Shown: positions 36,752 through 49,590, counted from the first letter of the stretch. The stretch is DNA of 64,000 nt from Streptomyces sp. ISL-12 (GCF_018614415.1 NZ_JAGGOO010000023.1:1-64000), one strand, 5' to 3'. Made by a program: numbers and translations. Notes: generated by a model not told the origin, from the letters alone.

Positions 36752-38257
36752 TCAGGCCGGTTCGGGTCGCGCCTGGTCAGGGCGGAGCAGCCGGGCCGCC
36801 GCCTCGATCGCCTCGGCGAGTTCCCGTACGTCCTCGTCCTCGGTGCGGGCCGCCAGGTCCCCGGCGCGCTCGGAGAGTTCGCCGAGGCCCGGGGCGCCGG
36901 GCAGGGAGGGGTCCCGCTGCCCGGAGCGCAGGGCGTCGGCGAGGTAGGCGGCGGTCGCGGCGGTGCGCAGGCCGCGGTCCGCGGTCCACACCGAGCCGTC
37001 GAGGGCGTCGGCGCCCACCTCGCCGGACGCCTCGTGCGGGGCGCGGGTGTCCGGGTCGAGCCAGCGGACGGTGGCGGTGGCGAGGTGCCCCTCGGCGCCG
37101 GGCGCGGTGCGTACGGCGTACAGGGCGGTGACCGTGTGGCCGGGGCCGGTCTCGCCGCCGTCCACGCGGTCGTCGCGGAAGTCGTCGTCGGCGACGCGGC
37201 GGTTCTCGTAGCCGACGAGGCGGTACTCCTCGACCGTCTCGGGGTCGAAGGCGACCTGGGCCTTGGCGTCGCGGGCGGTCAGGCCGAGGTGGCGGGGCAG
37301 TTGCTCGCTGAAGACCTCGCGGGCCTCCGCCTCGCTCGACACGTAGGCGGTGTGGCCGTCGCCCCGGTCGGCGAGGCGTTCCATCAGGGCGTCGCCGTAG
37401 TCGCCGCCGACGCCGACGCCGAAGAGGGTGACGCCGTGCTCGCGGCGCTCGTGCGCGACGCGTTCGAGGATGGTGCCGACGTCGGTGTCGCCGTCGTTGG
37501 CGAGGGCGTCGGAGACCAGGACGACCCGGTTCGTGGCGCCCTCGCGCAACCCCTCGACGGCCGTCTCGTAGCCGGCCTCGACGCCCGCGCCGAGGTCGGT
37601 GGAGTCGGTCGGCGCCAGGTCCTCGATCGCGTCGTGGACCTCGTCGCGGCCCTCGCCCAGGCGGGTCATCGGCAGGACGGTCTCGGCCTCGTCGCTGAAG
37701 GCGACGATCGCCACCGAGTCGTCGTCGCGCAGCCGGTCCGTCATGACGCCTAGGGAGTGCCGGGCGAGGTCGAGGCGGCCGGGTTCGGCCATGGAGCCGG
37801 AGACGTCGACGACGAAGGTGAGGGCGGCGGGCGGGCGGTCCGCTTCCTGGCCGGCGGCGCGGGTGGCCAGGCCTACCCGGACCAGGGACCAGTCCGCGTC
37901 GTCGGTGCGGGCGCCGTCGACGGTGACCGTGAAGCCGTGGCCGCCGGGGCGGTCGTAGTCCTGGCGGAAGCTGTTGACGAACTCCTCCGGGCGGACCGTC
38001 GACGGGTCGGGAAGCCGGCCCTCGGCGAGGGTGCGGCGGGCGAAGTCCCAGGAGGCGGTGTCGACGTCCAGGGCGAAGGTGGAGAGGTGGTCGTGGTCGT
38101 CGGGGGACGGCAGGGGGGCCGGGGTGGCGGAGGCGCGGCTCACGGCCGGTCCGTCGGCGGCCCGGTAGCCGCCGTCGGTCCCGCCCACGGTGCAGCCGGT
38201 GAGCAGCAGGCCGGCCGCCGGAATCAGCAGGAACAGACTCTGGTGTCGTCGTCGCAT
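36752..38257 (-). CDS. VWA-domain lipoprotein (YfbK-like)
   Basis: 501 aa. Lipobox LLTGC puts the lipidated cysteine at residue 22. An N-terminal domain (FALDVDTASWDFARRTL) typical of the von_Willebrand/DUF3520 family precedes the VWA domain, with MIDAS DVSGS at 151-155, SDALANDG and a conserved C-terminal region (VAFDPETVEEYRLVGYENR). An outer-surface lipoprotein that binds partners through metal. It is upstream of the acyl-CoA ligase and downstream of the ABC genes on the same strand; function unknown. Confidence 0.92.
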   Translation of the reverse strand: MRRRHQSLFLLIPAAGLLLTGCTVGGTDGGYRAADGPAVSRASATPAPLPSPDDHDHLSTFALDVDTASWDFARRTLAEGRLPDPSTVRPEEFVNSFRQDYDRPGGHGFTVTVDGARTDDADWSLVRVGLATRAAGQEADRPPAALTFVVDVSGSMAEPGRLDLARHSLGVMTDRLRDDDSVAIVAFSDEAETVLPMTRLGEGRDEVHDAIEDLAPTDSTDLGAGVEAGYETAVEGLREGATNRVVLVSDALANDGDTDVGTILERVAHERREHGVTLFGVGVGGDYGDALMERLADRGDGHTAYVSSEAEAREVFSEQLPRHLGLTARDAKAQVAFDPETVEEYRLVGYENRRVADDDFRDDRVDGGETGPGHTVTALYAVRTAPGAEGHLATATVRWLDPDTRAPHEASGEVGADALDGSVWTADRGLRTAATAAYLADALRSGQRDPSLPGAPGLGELSERAGDLAARTEDEDVRELAEAIEAAARLLRPDQARPEPA

Positions 38258-38302
38258 GTGACGGTGACGCCGGGGCGGCGCGGAACGTGCGGACCGGTCA
38301 GG

Positions 38303-39166
38303 TCACGAAACGACATCCTTGCGGGCGAAGCCCCGGAAGGCCAGGGCGAACAGGACCAGGGCGTACGTCACCGACAGCGAGGTGCCCTGGATCATGCGGG
38401 TGAGGTCCAGTTGCGGCTGGACGGCGTCCAGCCAGGCGTACTGCCAGTGCGCGGGCAGGAAGGAGCGCCAGTCACCGAGCGCCGTCACCTCGTCCAGGAC
38501 GTTGCCGATGATGGTCAGGCCCACCGCGCCGCCGACCGCGCCGAGCGGGGCGTCGGTCCTGGTGGAGAGCCAGAACGCCAGGGCTGCGGTGACCAGCTGG
38601 GAGACGAAGACGTACGCCGCCGTCAGGGCGAGGCGGGCCGCGGCGGTGTCCGTGGGCAGGGTGCCGCCGGTGGGCAGCTCCAGCGGGCCCCAGCCGTAGG
38701 CGGCCGTGCCGACGGCGAGGGCGACCAGGGGCAGCAGCACGATCGCGGCGAGGGAGAGGGCGAGGCCCACGGTCAGCTTGGACAGCAGCAGCCGGGCGCG
38801 CGGGACGGGCGCCGCCAGCAGATAGCGCAGGGAGGACCAGCTCGCCTCCGAGGCGACCGTGTCGCCGCAGAACAGGGCGACGGGGACGACCAGCAGGAAG
38901 CCCGCGGACGCGAACAGGGTGACGGCGGCGAAGTTGGCACCGGACGCGGTGGCCGAGTCCATCAGGGAGACCTGGCCGGCCCGGCCCTCCGGTTCGCCCC
39001 CGACCGCGAAGGCGATCAGCAGCACGAAGGGCAGGGCGAACAGGATGCCGCCCATCACCATCGTGCGGCGCCGCTTGAGCTGGCGGACCAGTTCGACCCG
39101 GACGGGCAGGGTGCGGCCCGGGCGGTAGCCCTCGGCGACCTCGGCCCGCTCCATCAGCGTGGGCAT
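38303..39166 (-). CDS. ABC transporter permease (ABC-2 type)
   Basis: 287 aa, six transmembrane segments with the long first extracytoplasmic loop typical of ABC-2 permeases. The basic N-terminal region (LVRQLKRRRTMVMG) precedes the first span. The start is 3 bp after the stop of the hydrolase-ATPase fusion gene, so the two products should form one transporter, with the fused ATPase as motor. Substrate unknown. Confidence 0.9.
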   Translation of the reverse strand: MPTLMERAEVAEGYRPGRTLPVRVELVRQLKRRRTMVMGGILFALPFVLLIAFAVGGEPEGRAGQVSLMDSATASGANFAAVTLFASAGFLLVVPVALFCGDTVASEASWSSLRYLLAAPVPRARLLLSKLTVGLALSLAAIVLLPLVALAVGTAAYGWGPLELPTGGTLPTDTAAARLALTAAYVFVSQLVTAALAFWLSTRTDAPLGAVGGAVGLTIIGNVLDEVTALGDWRSFLPAHWQYAWLDAVQPQLDLTRMIQGTSLSVTYALVLFALAFRGFARKDVVS

Positions 39167-39169
39167 GCG

Positions 39170-41785
<2,616 letters not shown>

Positions 41786-41842
41786 GCGGTAACGGTACGG
41801 GGTGAAGCTGTCGGGTTGTTATCGACCGGGGGGTGAGAAAGG

Positions 41843-41871
41843 CCCCCTCCGCTGGGGGTACGCGGAGGGGG
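41843..41871 (-). terminator. Hairpin terminator downstream of APC permease
   Basis: 10-bp stem CCCCCTCCGC / GCGGAGGGGG with a 9-base loop, followed on the minus strand by CCTTTCTC. It lies about 90 bases after the permease stop and upstream of the hydrolase fusion gene. Confidence 0.75.
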
Positions 41872-41910
41872 GTGGGTACTGCGGGTGGGGTAGGCGGGCG
41901 CGGGTTGTGT

Positions 41911-41966
41911 GTGGCTGGTCGCGCCCACGCGGCGGAGCCGCGGATCCGTACGGCCCCGCGCCCCTA
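41911..41966. repeat. Dispersed Streptomyces intergenic repeat-like element
   Basis: GGCTGGTCGCGCCCACGCGG...CCCCGCGCCCCTAA next to the permease stop codon resembles short elements that I recall scattered between Streptomyces genes; an internal palindrome CGCGGCGGAGCCGCG is present. Identification is from memory and needs a genome search. Confidence 0.5.
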
Positions 41967-43379
41967 ACCGTTGGTCTCCGCGTCCTCGGGAATCGAGACC
42001 AGCCAGCGGGTCTCGCGTCGCGGGCGGAGGTAGAAGGCCCAGTAGAGAGTTGCCGCCGCCGCGATGCCGCCCGTCCACAGGAGGTACTCCGTCTCCTGCT
42101 GGGTCAGGATGTACGCGAGTACGGCGATCAGCAGGACCGGGACGGCCGGCCACAGGGGCATGCGCCAGGCGGAGGCGTGGTGGTGGTTGCCGCGGCGGGC
42201 CAGCAGGGCGGCGATGGCGACCAGCAGGTACATGCCGGTGACCGACACGCCCGTCACGCCGTACAGGGTGTCCAGGTTGACGAAGCACAGGGCCGCGCCG
42301 GGGATGCCGACGGCGAGGGTGGCGACCCAGGGGGAGCCGAAGCGGCCGAGCTTGGCGAAGACGGTGTTGACCGGGCCGGGCCACGCCTTGTCGCGGGCGG
42401 AGGCGAACAGGACGCGGGAGTTCTGGATGACCATCACGATGCCGGCGTTGATGATCGCGAGGGCGACGCAGAGGCTGACGAAGGTACCGGTGGCGGAGTT
42501 GGACCAGGCGGTGACCATGGCGCCGAGGTCGCCGCCGGTCAGCTCGGCCAGGTCGGCGGCGCCCAGGGTGATGGCGACGACCGGGACCAGGATGATCGCG
42601 GTGGAGATGGCGAGGGTGGCCAGGACCGTACGGGCGACGTTGCGGCGCGGGTTCTCCAGTTCCTCGGAGAGGTAGACGGCCGTGGAGAAGCCCTGGGTGA
42701 CGAAGAGGGCGATGGCGAGGCCGGAGACGACCAGCATGGCGGTGACGGTGTCCGCGTGGCCGTCCGCGCCGGCCACCTCCATCGAGGCGAGGCTGCCGGG
42801 GCCGCGCTCGGCGTGGGCGAAGCCGAGCACCGCGACCAGGGCCGCCGCGATGACCTCCAGGACCAGGAAGACGCCGGTGATCCAGGCGTTGGCGCGCAGG
42901 TCGAGCAGGCCGGCCAGGGTGGCGAGCAGCATGACGCCGGCGCCCGCGACCGACGGGTCGAGGTCGGCGACGGGGGCGAGGTAGTCGGCGGTGCCCATCG
43001 CGATGACCGGCGGGACGATCACGACGACCAGCAGGGAGAGGACGAACACCAGCCAGCCGGCCAGCCGTCCGGCCATCGTCGAGACCATGGCGTACTCGCC
43101 GCCCGCGCTGGGGACGAGGGTGCCCAGCTCGCAGTAGCAGAACGCCACGGCGATACAGAGCAGTGAGCCGATGGCGATGGTGAGGGCGGTGGCGGTGCCC
43201 AGGGAGCCGAACAGGTCGGGGACGACGACGAAGAGGGTGGAGGCGGGGGTCACGCAGGAGAGCGTCAGCAGGGTGCCGCCGACGACGCCTATGGAGCGCT
43301 TCAGGGTCCGGGGGCTGCCGGTGCCGGCATCCGGTGCCGGGGGGACGAGGGGTTCGGCAGGGCGGAGCGTGTCGGTCAT
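41964..43379 (-). CDS. APC-superfamily amino acid permease
   Basis: 471 aa, about 12 transmembrane segments. GVVGGTLLTLSCVTPASTLF is the first helix with its Gly-rich amino-acid binding break; SAGGEYAMVSTM is the conserved second-helix motif; SEELENPRRNVAR the conserved loop. It probably imports an amino acid or amine by proton symport. TAG stop. The 295-bp upstream gap contains its promoter and, at the far side, the mmsA terminator. Confidence 0.92.
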   Translation of the reverse strand: MTDTLRPAEPLVPPAPDAGTGSPRTLKRSIGVVGGTLLTLSCVTPASTLFVVVPDLFGSLGTATALTIAIGSLLCIAVAFCYCELGTLVPSAGGEYAMVSTMAGRLAGWLVFVLSLLVVVIVPPVIAMGTADYLAPVADLDPSVAGAGVMLLATLAGLLDLRANAWITGVFLVLEVIAAALVAVLGFAHAERGPGSLASMEVAGADGHADTVTAMLVVSGLAIALFVTQGFSTAVYLSEELENPRRNVARTVLATLAISTAIILVPVVAITLGAADLAELTGGDLGAMVTAWSNSATGTFVSLCVALAIINAGIVMVIQNSRVLFASARDKAWPGPVNTVFAKLGRFGSPWVATLAVGIPGAALCFVNLDTLYGVTGVSVTGMYLLVAIAALLARRGNHHHASAWRMPLWPAVPVLLIAVLAYILTQQETEYLLWTGGIAAAATLYWAFYLRPRRETRWLVSIPEDAETNG

Positions 43380-43627
43380 GCGGCGGTCCGATCGACTCGT
43401 ACGGCAGAGGGTGACGGACGGGAGCGCTATCGCCTCCGGCGGCTCAGGTGGTACTCCTCGTGGTCCGCTCCCGGTTGCGCAGCATTAACCCCGACGAAAA
43501 GCGTGCCGTCAATGGGTGATCGCCTACGGAATTCGCAGCTCAGAGGGGTGTCGGATGGCCATCAGGACACAACAGGGCCGTGGGGAGCGCGCATTGCCGT
43601 ACTGCGGGAACCGCAGCGGCCGGGCGT

Positions 43628-43662
43628 AAAAAAACGGGCCCGTCCGCGGTGCGGACGGGCCC
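43628..43662 (-). terminator. Rho-independent terminator of mmsA
   Basis: Perfect 12-bp stem GGGCCCGTCCGC / GCGGACGGGCCC with a 3-base loop and a run of seven A on the plus strand (T-run on the minus strand), 13 bases after the mmsA stop. The best classical terminator in the window. Confidence 0.95.
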
Positions 43663-43674
43663 TGGGGCGTGCTG

Positions 43675-45177
43675 TCAGTGGTGGCGCGGGAAGCCCAGGT
43701 CGACGCCGGACGGGGCTTCGGACGGGTCCGGCCAGCGGGTGGTGACGACCTTGCCGCGGGTGTAGAAGCGGGTGCCGTCGTTGCCGTAGACGTGGTGGTC
43801 GCCGAAGAGGGAGTCCTTCCAGCCGCCGAAGGAGTGGTAGCCGACGGGGACCGGGATCGGCACGTTGACGCCGACCATGCCGGCCTCCGCCTCCAGCTGG
43901 AAGCGGCGGGCGGCGCCGCCGTCCCGGGTGAAGATCGCGGTGCCGTTGCCGAACGGGGAGGCGTTGATGAGGGCCACGCCCTCCTCGTACGTCTCCGCGC
44001 GCAGGACGCACAGCACCGGGCCGAAGATCTCGTCCTGGTACGCCTTCGCCGAGGTGGGCACCTTGTCGAGCAGGGAGATGCCGATCCAGTGGCCGTCCTC
44101 GTGGCCGTCGACGGTGAAGCCGGTGCCGTCGAGGACGACCTCGCAGCCCTCGGCCGCCGCGCCCGCGACGTAGGAGGCGACCTTGTCGCGGTGGGCCCTG
44201 GTGATCAGCGGGCCCATCTCGCTCGCCGGGTCGTCGCCGGGGCCGATCCTGATCTTCTCGGCGCGTTCGCGGATCTTGTCGACGAGTACGTCACCGGTGG
44301 CGCCGACGGCGACGACCGCGGAGACGGCCATGCAGCGCTCACCGGCGGAGCCGTAGGCGGCGCTCACGGCCGCGTCGGCCGCCGCGTCCAGGTCGGCGTC
44401 GGGCAGCACGAGCATGTGGTTCTTGGCGCCGCCGAGCGCCTGCACGCGCTTGCCGTGGGCGGAGGCGGTGGTGTGGATGTGGCGGGCGATGGGCGTCGAG
44501 CCGACGAAGGACACCGCCTTGACGTCGGGGTGCTCCAGCAGGCGGTCGACGGCCGTGCGGTCGCCGTGGACGACGTTGAAGACGCCGTCGGGCAGGCCGG
44601 CCTCGGTGAGCAGTTCGGCGAGCTTGAGCGAGGCCGAGGGGTCCTTCTCGCTCGGCTTGAGCACGAAGGTGTTGCCGCAGGCGATCGCGACCGGGAACAT
44701 CCACATCGGCACCATCGCCGGGAAGTTGAACGGCGTGATGCCCGCGACCACGCCCAGCGGCTGCCGGATGGCGGCCACGTCGACGCGGGTGGCGACCTGC
44801 GTCGACAGCTCGCCCTTCAGCTGCACGGTGATCCCGCAGGCCAGGTCGACGATCTCCAGGCCGCGGGCGACCTCGCCGAGGGCGTCGGAGTGCACCTTGC
44901 CGTGCTCGGCGGTGATCAGCGCGGCCAGTTCGTCGCGGTGGGCGTCGAGCAGGGCGCGGAAGCGGAAGAGGATCTCCGTGCGCCGGGCGAGCGAGGACTG
45001 GCCCCAGGTCGCGTACGCCTCCTGGGCGGCGGCGACCGCGGCGTCCACCTCCTCGGCCGAGGCGAAGGCGACGTGGGCGGTGACCGCGCCGGTGGCCGGG
45101 TTCGTCACCGGGCCGGACCTGCCCGAGGCGCCTTCGACGGTCCTGCCGCCGATCCAGTGGTTGACGATGTCCGTCAT
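43675..45177 (-). CDS. mmsA: Methylmalonate-semialdehyde dehydrogenase (CoA-acylating)
   Basis: 500 aa aldehyde dehydrogenase. Catalytic Cys282 in GERCMAVS. At the position of the usual general-base Glu the sequence is LGGAKNH (Asn), the hallmark of the CoA-dependent subfamily. NHWIGG at the start and TPFNFPAMVPMWMFP are family blocks. It converts methylmalonate or malonate semialdehyde plus CoA and NAD to propionyl- or acetyl-CoA, in valine and inositol catabolism. The ATG at 45177 has AAGGAG; an in-frame ATG at 45234 is less likely. Probably cotranscribed with the sugar kinase upstream. Confidence 0.95.
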   Translation of the reverse strand: MTDIVNHWIGGRTVEGASGRSGPVTNPATGAVTAHVAFASAEEVDAAVAAAQEAYATWGQSSLARRTEILFRFRALLDAHRDELAALITAEHGKVHSDALGEVARGLEIVDLACGITVQLKGELSTQVATRVDVAAIRQPLGVVAGITPFNFPAMVPMWMFPVAIACGNTFVLKPSEKDPSASLKLAELLTEAGLPDGVFNVVHGDRTAVDRLLEHPDVKAVSFVGSTPIARHIHTTASAHGKRVQALGGAKNHMLVLPDADLDAAADAAVSAAYGSAGERCMAVSAVVAVGATGDVLVDKIRERAEKIRIGPGDDPASEMGPLITRAHRDKVASYVAGAAAEGCEVVLDGTGFTVDGHEDGHWIGISLLDKVPTSAKAYQDEIFGPVLCVLRAETYEEGVALINASPFGNGTAIFTRDGGAARRFQLEAEAGMVGVNVPIPVPVGYHSFGGWKDSLFGDHHVYGNDGTRFYTRGKVVTTRWPDPSEAPSGVDLGFPRHH

Positions 45178-45351
45178 GGCCGTGAACTCCTTCGCAGACC
45201 GGGGGGCGGGGTCAGGGGTCGGTACGGAGGACATCCCATCAGGCGGGGACCCGGCACCGGGCCCGACACAGTGTCTGCGGTTGCGGACCCCGCGTAGACA
45301 GGTGCGGGGGTGCCGCCGCGCCGGAGGCGTTCCCGGGCCGGCGCGGCACGG

Positions 45352-46302
45352 TCACCGTACGGCCCCCGCCGCGAGCGCCGCCGCCACCTCGTCGGCGGTC
45401 GGCATGGCGGAGGAGCACTCCAGGCGGGAGGCGACGATGGCGCCCGCGGCGTTGGCGTACCGCATGGTCCGCTCCAGCTCCCAGCCGGCCAGCAGGCCGT
45501 GGCAGAGGGAGCCGCCGAAGGCGTCGCCCGCGCCGAGGCCGTTGAGGACGTCGACCGGCAGCGGCGGGACCCGGACACTGGCGCCCCGGTCGTCGGCGGC
45601 GAGGACGCCCTCGGGGCCCTGTTTGACGACCGCGAGCCGCACGCCCGCGTCGAGGAGGGCGCGGGCGGCGGCGTGCGGTTCGCGGACGCCGGTGGCGACC
45701 TCCACCTCGTCGAGGTTGCCGACGGCGACGGTGGCGTGCCGCAGGGCCTCCCGGTAGAAGGGGCGGGCCGCGTCCGGCGCGTCCCAGAACATGGGACGCC
45801 AGTCCAGGTCGAAGACGGTCGTGCCGGTCCCGGCGCGGTGCGCGAGGGCGGCGAGGGTCGCCGTACGGCTGGGTTCCGCGCACAGGCCGGTGCCGGTGAC
45901 CCAGAAGACGCGGGCGTCGCGGACGGCGTCCAGGTCGAGGTCGTGGGCGTCCAGCTCCAGGTCGGGGGCCTTGGGCTGCCGGTAGAAGTAGAGCGGGAAG
46001 TGGTCCGGCGGGAAGACCTCGCAGAAGGTGACGGGGGTGGGCAGTCCGGGCACCGGGGTGACCCAGCGGTCGTCGACGCCGAAGTCGCGCAGGGCCTGGT
46101 GGAGGTAGGCGCCGAAGGGGTCGTCGCCGGTCCGGGTGATCACCGCCGTACGGCGGCCGAGGCGGGCGGCGGCGACCGCGACGTTGGTGGCCGAGCCGCC
46201 GAGGAACTTCCCGAAGGACGTGACCCGCGCCAGCGGGACGCCCGTCTGCAACGGGTAGAGGTCGACCCCGATCCGCCCCATGGTGATCACGTCGTACGCC
46301 AT
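45352..46302 (-). CDS. iolC: PfkB-family sugar kinase, 5-dehydro-2-deoxygluconokinase-like
   Basis: 316 aa. MGRIGVDLYPLQTGVPL and FGKFLGGSATNVAVAAARLG are the N-terminal substrate-binding signature of IolC; NGLGAGDAFGG near the C-terminus holds the catalytic Asp and anion hole. IolC phosphorylates 5-dehydro-2-deoxygluconate in myo-inositol breakdown, whose late product malonic semialdehyde is the substrate of the mmsA product encoded 174 bp downstream. Other iol genes are not in the window. Confidence 0.9.
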   Translation of the reverse strand: MAYDVITMGRIGVDLYPLQTGVPLARVTSFGKFLGGSATNVAVAAARLGRRTAVITRTGDDPFGAYLHQALRDFGVDDRWVTPVPGLPTPVTFCEVFPPDHFPLYFYRQPKAPDLELDAHDLDLDAVRDARVFWVTGTGLCAEPSRTATLAALAHRAGTGTTVFDLDWRPMFWDAPDAARPFYREALRHATVAVGNLDEVEVATGVREPHAAARALLDAGVRLAVVKQGPEGVLAADDRGASVRVPPLPVDVLNGLGAGDAFGGSLCHGLLAGWELERTMRYANAAGAIVASRLECSSAMPTADEVAAALAAGAVR

Positions 46303-46601
46303 ACGCGGCCCCTCGGTGTCGGTCGGTCCCGGCTCTGCCGTACCTGAACCCTTCCCCCGGCGTCAACGCACCACGCCCGCCGCCCGGCCCACTCCCGTGC
46401 GGCACTTCTGTCACGAACACCTCGGCCGTGTCACGGCTGTCGCGGGTACGCCGGTCTTCCGTCACACCCGCGTACGCCACCCGCCCCCTCCTCACGCTCG
46501 GTCGTTGAACGGTCACAGGTTGATGATCGCCAGCGCGGCGCCCGGCTCCCCCGACGGCCGTTCCCGGCCGCCCCCGAGGCGCGCGCGGGGAGGTGTGACG
46601 C

Positions 46602-46802
46602 ATGACCGACCGAACCCTCTGGTCCTACAAGGACATCGCGGCCCACATCAGGGTGCAGCCGGACACCGTACGGTCCTACCGCAAGCACGGCCTGCTGCCC
46701 CCGCCCGACCATGTGGAGGCCGGCAAGCCCTACTGGTACGCCGACACGGTCCGCGCGTGGGTGGCGTCCCGGCCGGGCAGAGGGGGGCGCCGGGAGCGCT
46801 GA
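46602..46802 (+). CDS. Small helix-turn-helix DNA-binding protein (MerR/AlpA-like)
   Basis: 66 aa. TLWSYKDIAAHIRVQPDTVRSYRKHGLLPPPD is a helix-turn-helix of the MerR/excisionase type, followed by a wing (GKPYWYADTVRAWVASRP). No effector domain. ATG with AGGTGTGACGC upstream. It may act on the adjoining copper genes or on iolC, but the copper operon has its own CsoR-like site. No phage gene is near, so an excisionase role is unlikely. Confidence 0.85.
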   Translation: MTDRTLWSYKDIAAHIRVQPDTVRSYRKHGLLPPPDHVEAGKPYWYADTVRAWVASRPGRGGRRER

Positions 46803-46836
46803 TCCGGGGCGGCCGGTACCCGATGCGCGACACCCG

Positions 46837-46851
46837 TACCCCCTAGGGGTA
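46837..46851. promoter_or_regulatory. CsoR-like copper-responsive operator
   Basis: TACCCCCTAGGGGTA, with a perfect CCCCTAGGGG core (46840-46849), lies about 70 bases before copZ. It matches the TACCCC(N)GGGGTA palindrome reported for CsoR, which represses copper efflux operons until Cu(I) binds. Confidence 0.8.
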
Positions 46852-46919
46852 TGGTGGAGGTAGGTGATCCCACCATGGGTCACGGGTACCCCACCCACAC
46901 GCCCCGACGAGGAGTAGAC

Positions 46920-47159
46920 ATGACCGCCCCTACCGGCACCTCGGATTCCGTCACCACCGTCTACAAGGTCAGCGGGATGAGCTGCGGACACTGCGAGGGC
47001 GCCGTCTCCGGCGAGATCGGCGAGATTCCCGGCGTCAGCTCCGTGAAGGCCGTCGCCTCCACCGGCGAGGTCACCGTCGTCTCCGAGGCGGCACTGGACG
47101 AGGAAGCGGTGCGCGCCGCCGTGGACGAGGCGGGCTTCGAGCTCGTCGGCCGCGCCTGA
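46920..47159 (+). CDS. copZ: Copper chaperone CopZ (HMA domain)
   Basis: 79 aa from ATG 46920 (GAGGAG upstream). One heavy-metal-associated domain with MSCGHC Cu(I)-binding motif at about residues 20-25 ([13 protein letters not shown]). It carries Cu(I) to the ATPase encoded 128 bp downstream. Placed behind a CsoR-like box. Confidence 0.95.
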   Translation: MTAPTGTSDSVTTVYKVSGMSCGHCEGAVSGEIGEIPGVSSVKAVASTGEVTVVSEAALDEEAVRAAVDEAGFELVGRA

Positions 47160-47286
47160 GCGGCCCGCCCGCCCCTCGTACCCACGCGCGCTTCCGCGCA
47201 CGTCCGCGCACCGTCCGCACACGGAGCCCATCCCTCGCGACCGGGCCGCGTCGCATGCCGCCCGGTCGGCCGTCTGGAGCCGGAGC

Positions 47287-49590
47287 ATGACCACCACCAC
47301 CGCCCGCACCCCGTCCGCGCCGCCCCCGTCCGCGTCACCCCCTTCCGCGCCGCCCCCGGGGGACGACGCGCCCGGCCGCTCGCGGACCGAACTGCGCATC
47401 GGGGGCATGACCTGTGCCTCCTGCGCGGCCCGCGTCGAGAAGAAGCTCAACCGCATGGACGGCGTCACCGCCACGGTGAACTACGCGACCGAGAAGGCCC
47501 GGATCTCCTACCCGCCGGGCATCGGCATCGCCGACCTGATCGCCACCGTGGAGCGCACCGGGTACACGGCGGAGGAACCGCCCCCGCCCGAGCCCGCGCC
47601 GGACTCCGAAGGCGAGAAGGCCCGGCCGGCGGACGACGACCCGGAGCTCTCCGCCCTGGGCCGCCGCCTGTCCGTCTCCGCGCTGCTCGCTCTCCCCGTC
47701 GTGCTGCTGGCCATGATCCCGGCCGCGCAGTTCGACAACTGGCAGTGGCTCTCGCTCACCCTGGCCGCACCCGTCGTCGTCTGGGGCGGCCTCCCCTTCC
47801 ACCGCGCCACCTGGACCAACCTGCGGCACGGCGCCGCCACCATGGACACCCTGGTGACGCTCGGCACCCTCGCGGCGTTCGGCTGGTCGCTGTGGGCCCT
47901 GTTCTTCGGCGACGCCGGCATGCCGGGCATGCGCCACCCCTTCGACCTGACCGCCTCCCCCGCCGACGGTTCCTCGGCGATCTACCTGGAGGTGGCCGCG
48001 GGCGTCACCGTCTTCCTGCTCCTCGGCCGCTATCTGGAGGCCCGCTCCAAGCGGCGCGCGGGCGCCGCGCTCAAGGCGCTGATGGAACTGGGCGCCAAGG
48101 ACGTCACCGTCCTGCGCGACGGCCGCGAGGTGCGCGTCCCGGCGGACCGGCTGGCGGTCGGCGACCTGTTCGTCGTACGCCCCGGCGAGAAGATCGCCAC
48201 CGACGGCACCGTCGTCGAGGGCACCTCGGCGGTGGACGCCTCGCTGCTGACCGGCGAGTCCGTGCCGGTCGACGTCACGCCCGGGGACACCGTCACCGGA
48301 GCCACGGTCAACGCCGGCGGCCGGCTGGTGATCGAGGCCACCCGGGTCGGCGCCGACACCCGGCTCGCCCGGATGGCCCGCATGGTGGAGGACGCCCAGA
48401 ACGGCAAGGCCCGCGTCCAGCGCCTCGCCGACCGGGTCTCCGGGATATTCGTGCCCGTGGTGCTGCTGATCGCGGTGGGCACCTTCGGGGGCTGGCTGGG
48501 CGCCACCGGTGACACGGTGGCCGCGTTCACGGCGGCCGTCGCGGTCCTGATCATCGCCTGCCCCTGCGCGCTGGGCCTGGCCACCCCCACCGCCCTCCTG
48601 GTCGGCACCGGGCGCGGCGCCCAGCTCGGCATCCTCATCAAGGGCCCCGAGGTCCTGGAGTCCACCCGCCGCGTCGACACCGTCGTCCTCGACAAGACCG
48701 GCACCGTCACCACCGGCCGCATGACCCTGCACACCGTGTACGCCGCCCAGGGCACCGACGAGCGGGAGCTGCTGCGCCTCGCCGGTGCCGTCGAGCACGC
48801 CTCCGAGCACCCCGTCGGCCGGGCGGTCGCCGCGGGCGCCGCGGAGCGCGTCGGCACGCTGCCCCCCGTCGAGGGCTTCACGAACGTGCCGGGACGGGGC
48901 GTACGCGGGCGCGTGGAGGGTCGCGAGGTCACCGTGGGGCGCCTCTTCGAGCAGGTCCCGGACGAGATCGCGGGGGCCGCCGAGGAGGCCGAGCGGGAGG
49001 GACGTACGGCCGTCCTGGTCGGCTGGGACGGCGCGGTGCGCGGGATGGTCGCCGTGGCCGACGCGGTGAAGGAGACCAGCGCCGAAGCGGTCGCCCGGCT
49101 GCGGGCGCTCGGGCTGCGTCCGGTCCTGCTCACCGGCGACAACCGCACCGTCGCCGAGTCCGTCGCCCGCCAGGTCGGCATCGACGAGGTGATCGCCGAC
49201 GTGCTGCCCGAGGACAAGGTCGCCGTCGTCGAACGCCTCCGCACCGAGGGCCGTACGGTCGCCATGGTCGGCGACGGGGTCAACGACGCCGCCGCGCTCG
49301 CCACCGCCGACCTGGGCCTGGCGATGGGGACCGGCACCGATGTGGCCATCGAGGCGAGCGACCTGACCCTGGTCCGGGGCGACCTGCGGGTCGCCGCCGA
49401 CGCCATCCGGCTCTCCCGCCGCACCCTCGCGACGATCAAGGGGAACCTCGTCTGGGCCTTCGGCTACAACGTCGCCGCCCTCCCCCTGGCCGCCGCCGGA
49501 CTGCTCAACCCGATGATCGCGGGCGCGGCGATGGCCTTCTCCTCCGTCTTCGTCGTCACCAACAGCCTCCGGCTCCGCACATTTCACTGA
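47287..49590 (+). CDS. copA: Copper-translocating P1B-type ATPase CopA
   Basis: 767 aa. One N-terminal HMA domain ([12 protein letters not shown]) after a Pro/Ser-rich leader, a Pro/Glu-rich linker, about eight transmembrane segments, the Cu(I) channel motif [10 protein letters not shown] (about 423), phosphorylation site DKTGT (Asp469), HP motif SEHPVG and [10 protein letters not shown]. It pumps Cu(I) out of the cell using ATP. Cotranscribed with copZ in all likelihood. Confidence 0.97.
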   Translation: MTTTTARTPSAPPPSASPPSAPPPGDDAPGRSRTELRIGGMTCASCAARVEKKLNRMDGVTATVNYATEKARISYPPGIGIADLIATVERTGYTAEEPPPPEPAPDSEGEKARPADDDPELSALGRRLSVSALLALPVVLLAMIPAAQFDNWQWLSLTLAAPVVVWGGLPFHRATWTNLRHGAATMDTLVTLGTLAAFGWSLWALFFGDAGMPGMRHPFDLTASPADGSSAIYLEVAAGVTVFLLLGRYLEARSKRRAGAALKALMELGAKDVTVLRDGREVRVPADRLAVGDLFVVRPGEKIATDGTVVEGTSAVDASLLTGESVPVDVTPGDTVTGATVNAGGRLVIEATRVGADTRLARMARMVEDAQNGKARVQRLADRVSGIFVPVVLLIAVGTFGGWLGATGDTVAAFTAAVAVLIIACPCALGLATPTALLVGTGRGAQLGILIKGPEVLESTRRVDTVVLDKTGTVTTGRMTLHTVYAAQGTDERELLRLAGAVEHASEHPVGRAVAAGAAERVGTLPPVEGFTNVPGRGVRGRVEGREVTVGRLFEQVPDEIAGAAEEAEREGRTAVLVGWDGAVRGMVAVADAVKETSAEAVARLRALGLRPVLLTGDNRTVAESVARQVGIDEVIADVLPEDKVAVVERLRTEGRTVAMVGDGVNDAAALATADLGLAMGTGTDVAIEASDLTLVRGDLRVAADAIRLSRRTLATIKGNLVWAFGYNVAALPLAAAGLLNPMIAGAAMAFSSVFVVTNSLRLRTFH

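Noticed and set aside
46602..46802. Phage excisionase interpretation of the small HTH gene
   Set aside because: No phage or integrase gene is close; a stand-alone MerR-like HTH protein is more cautious.
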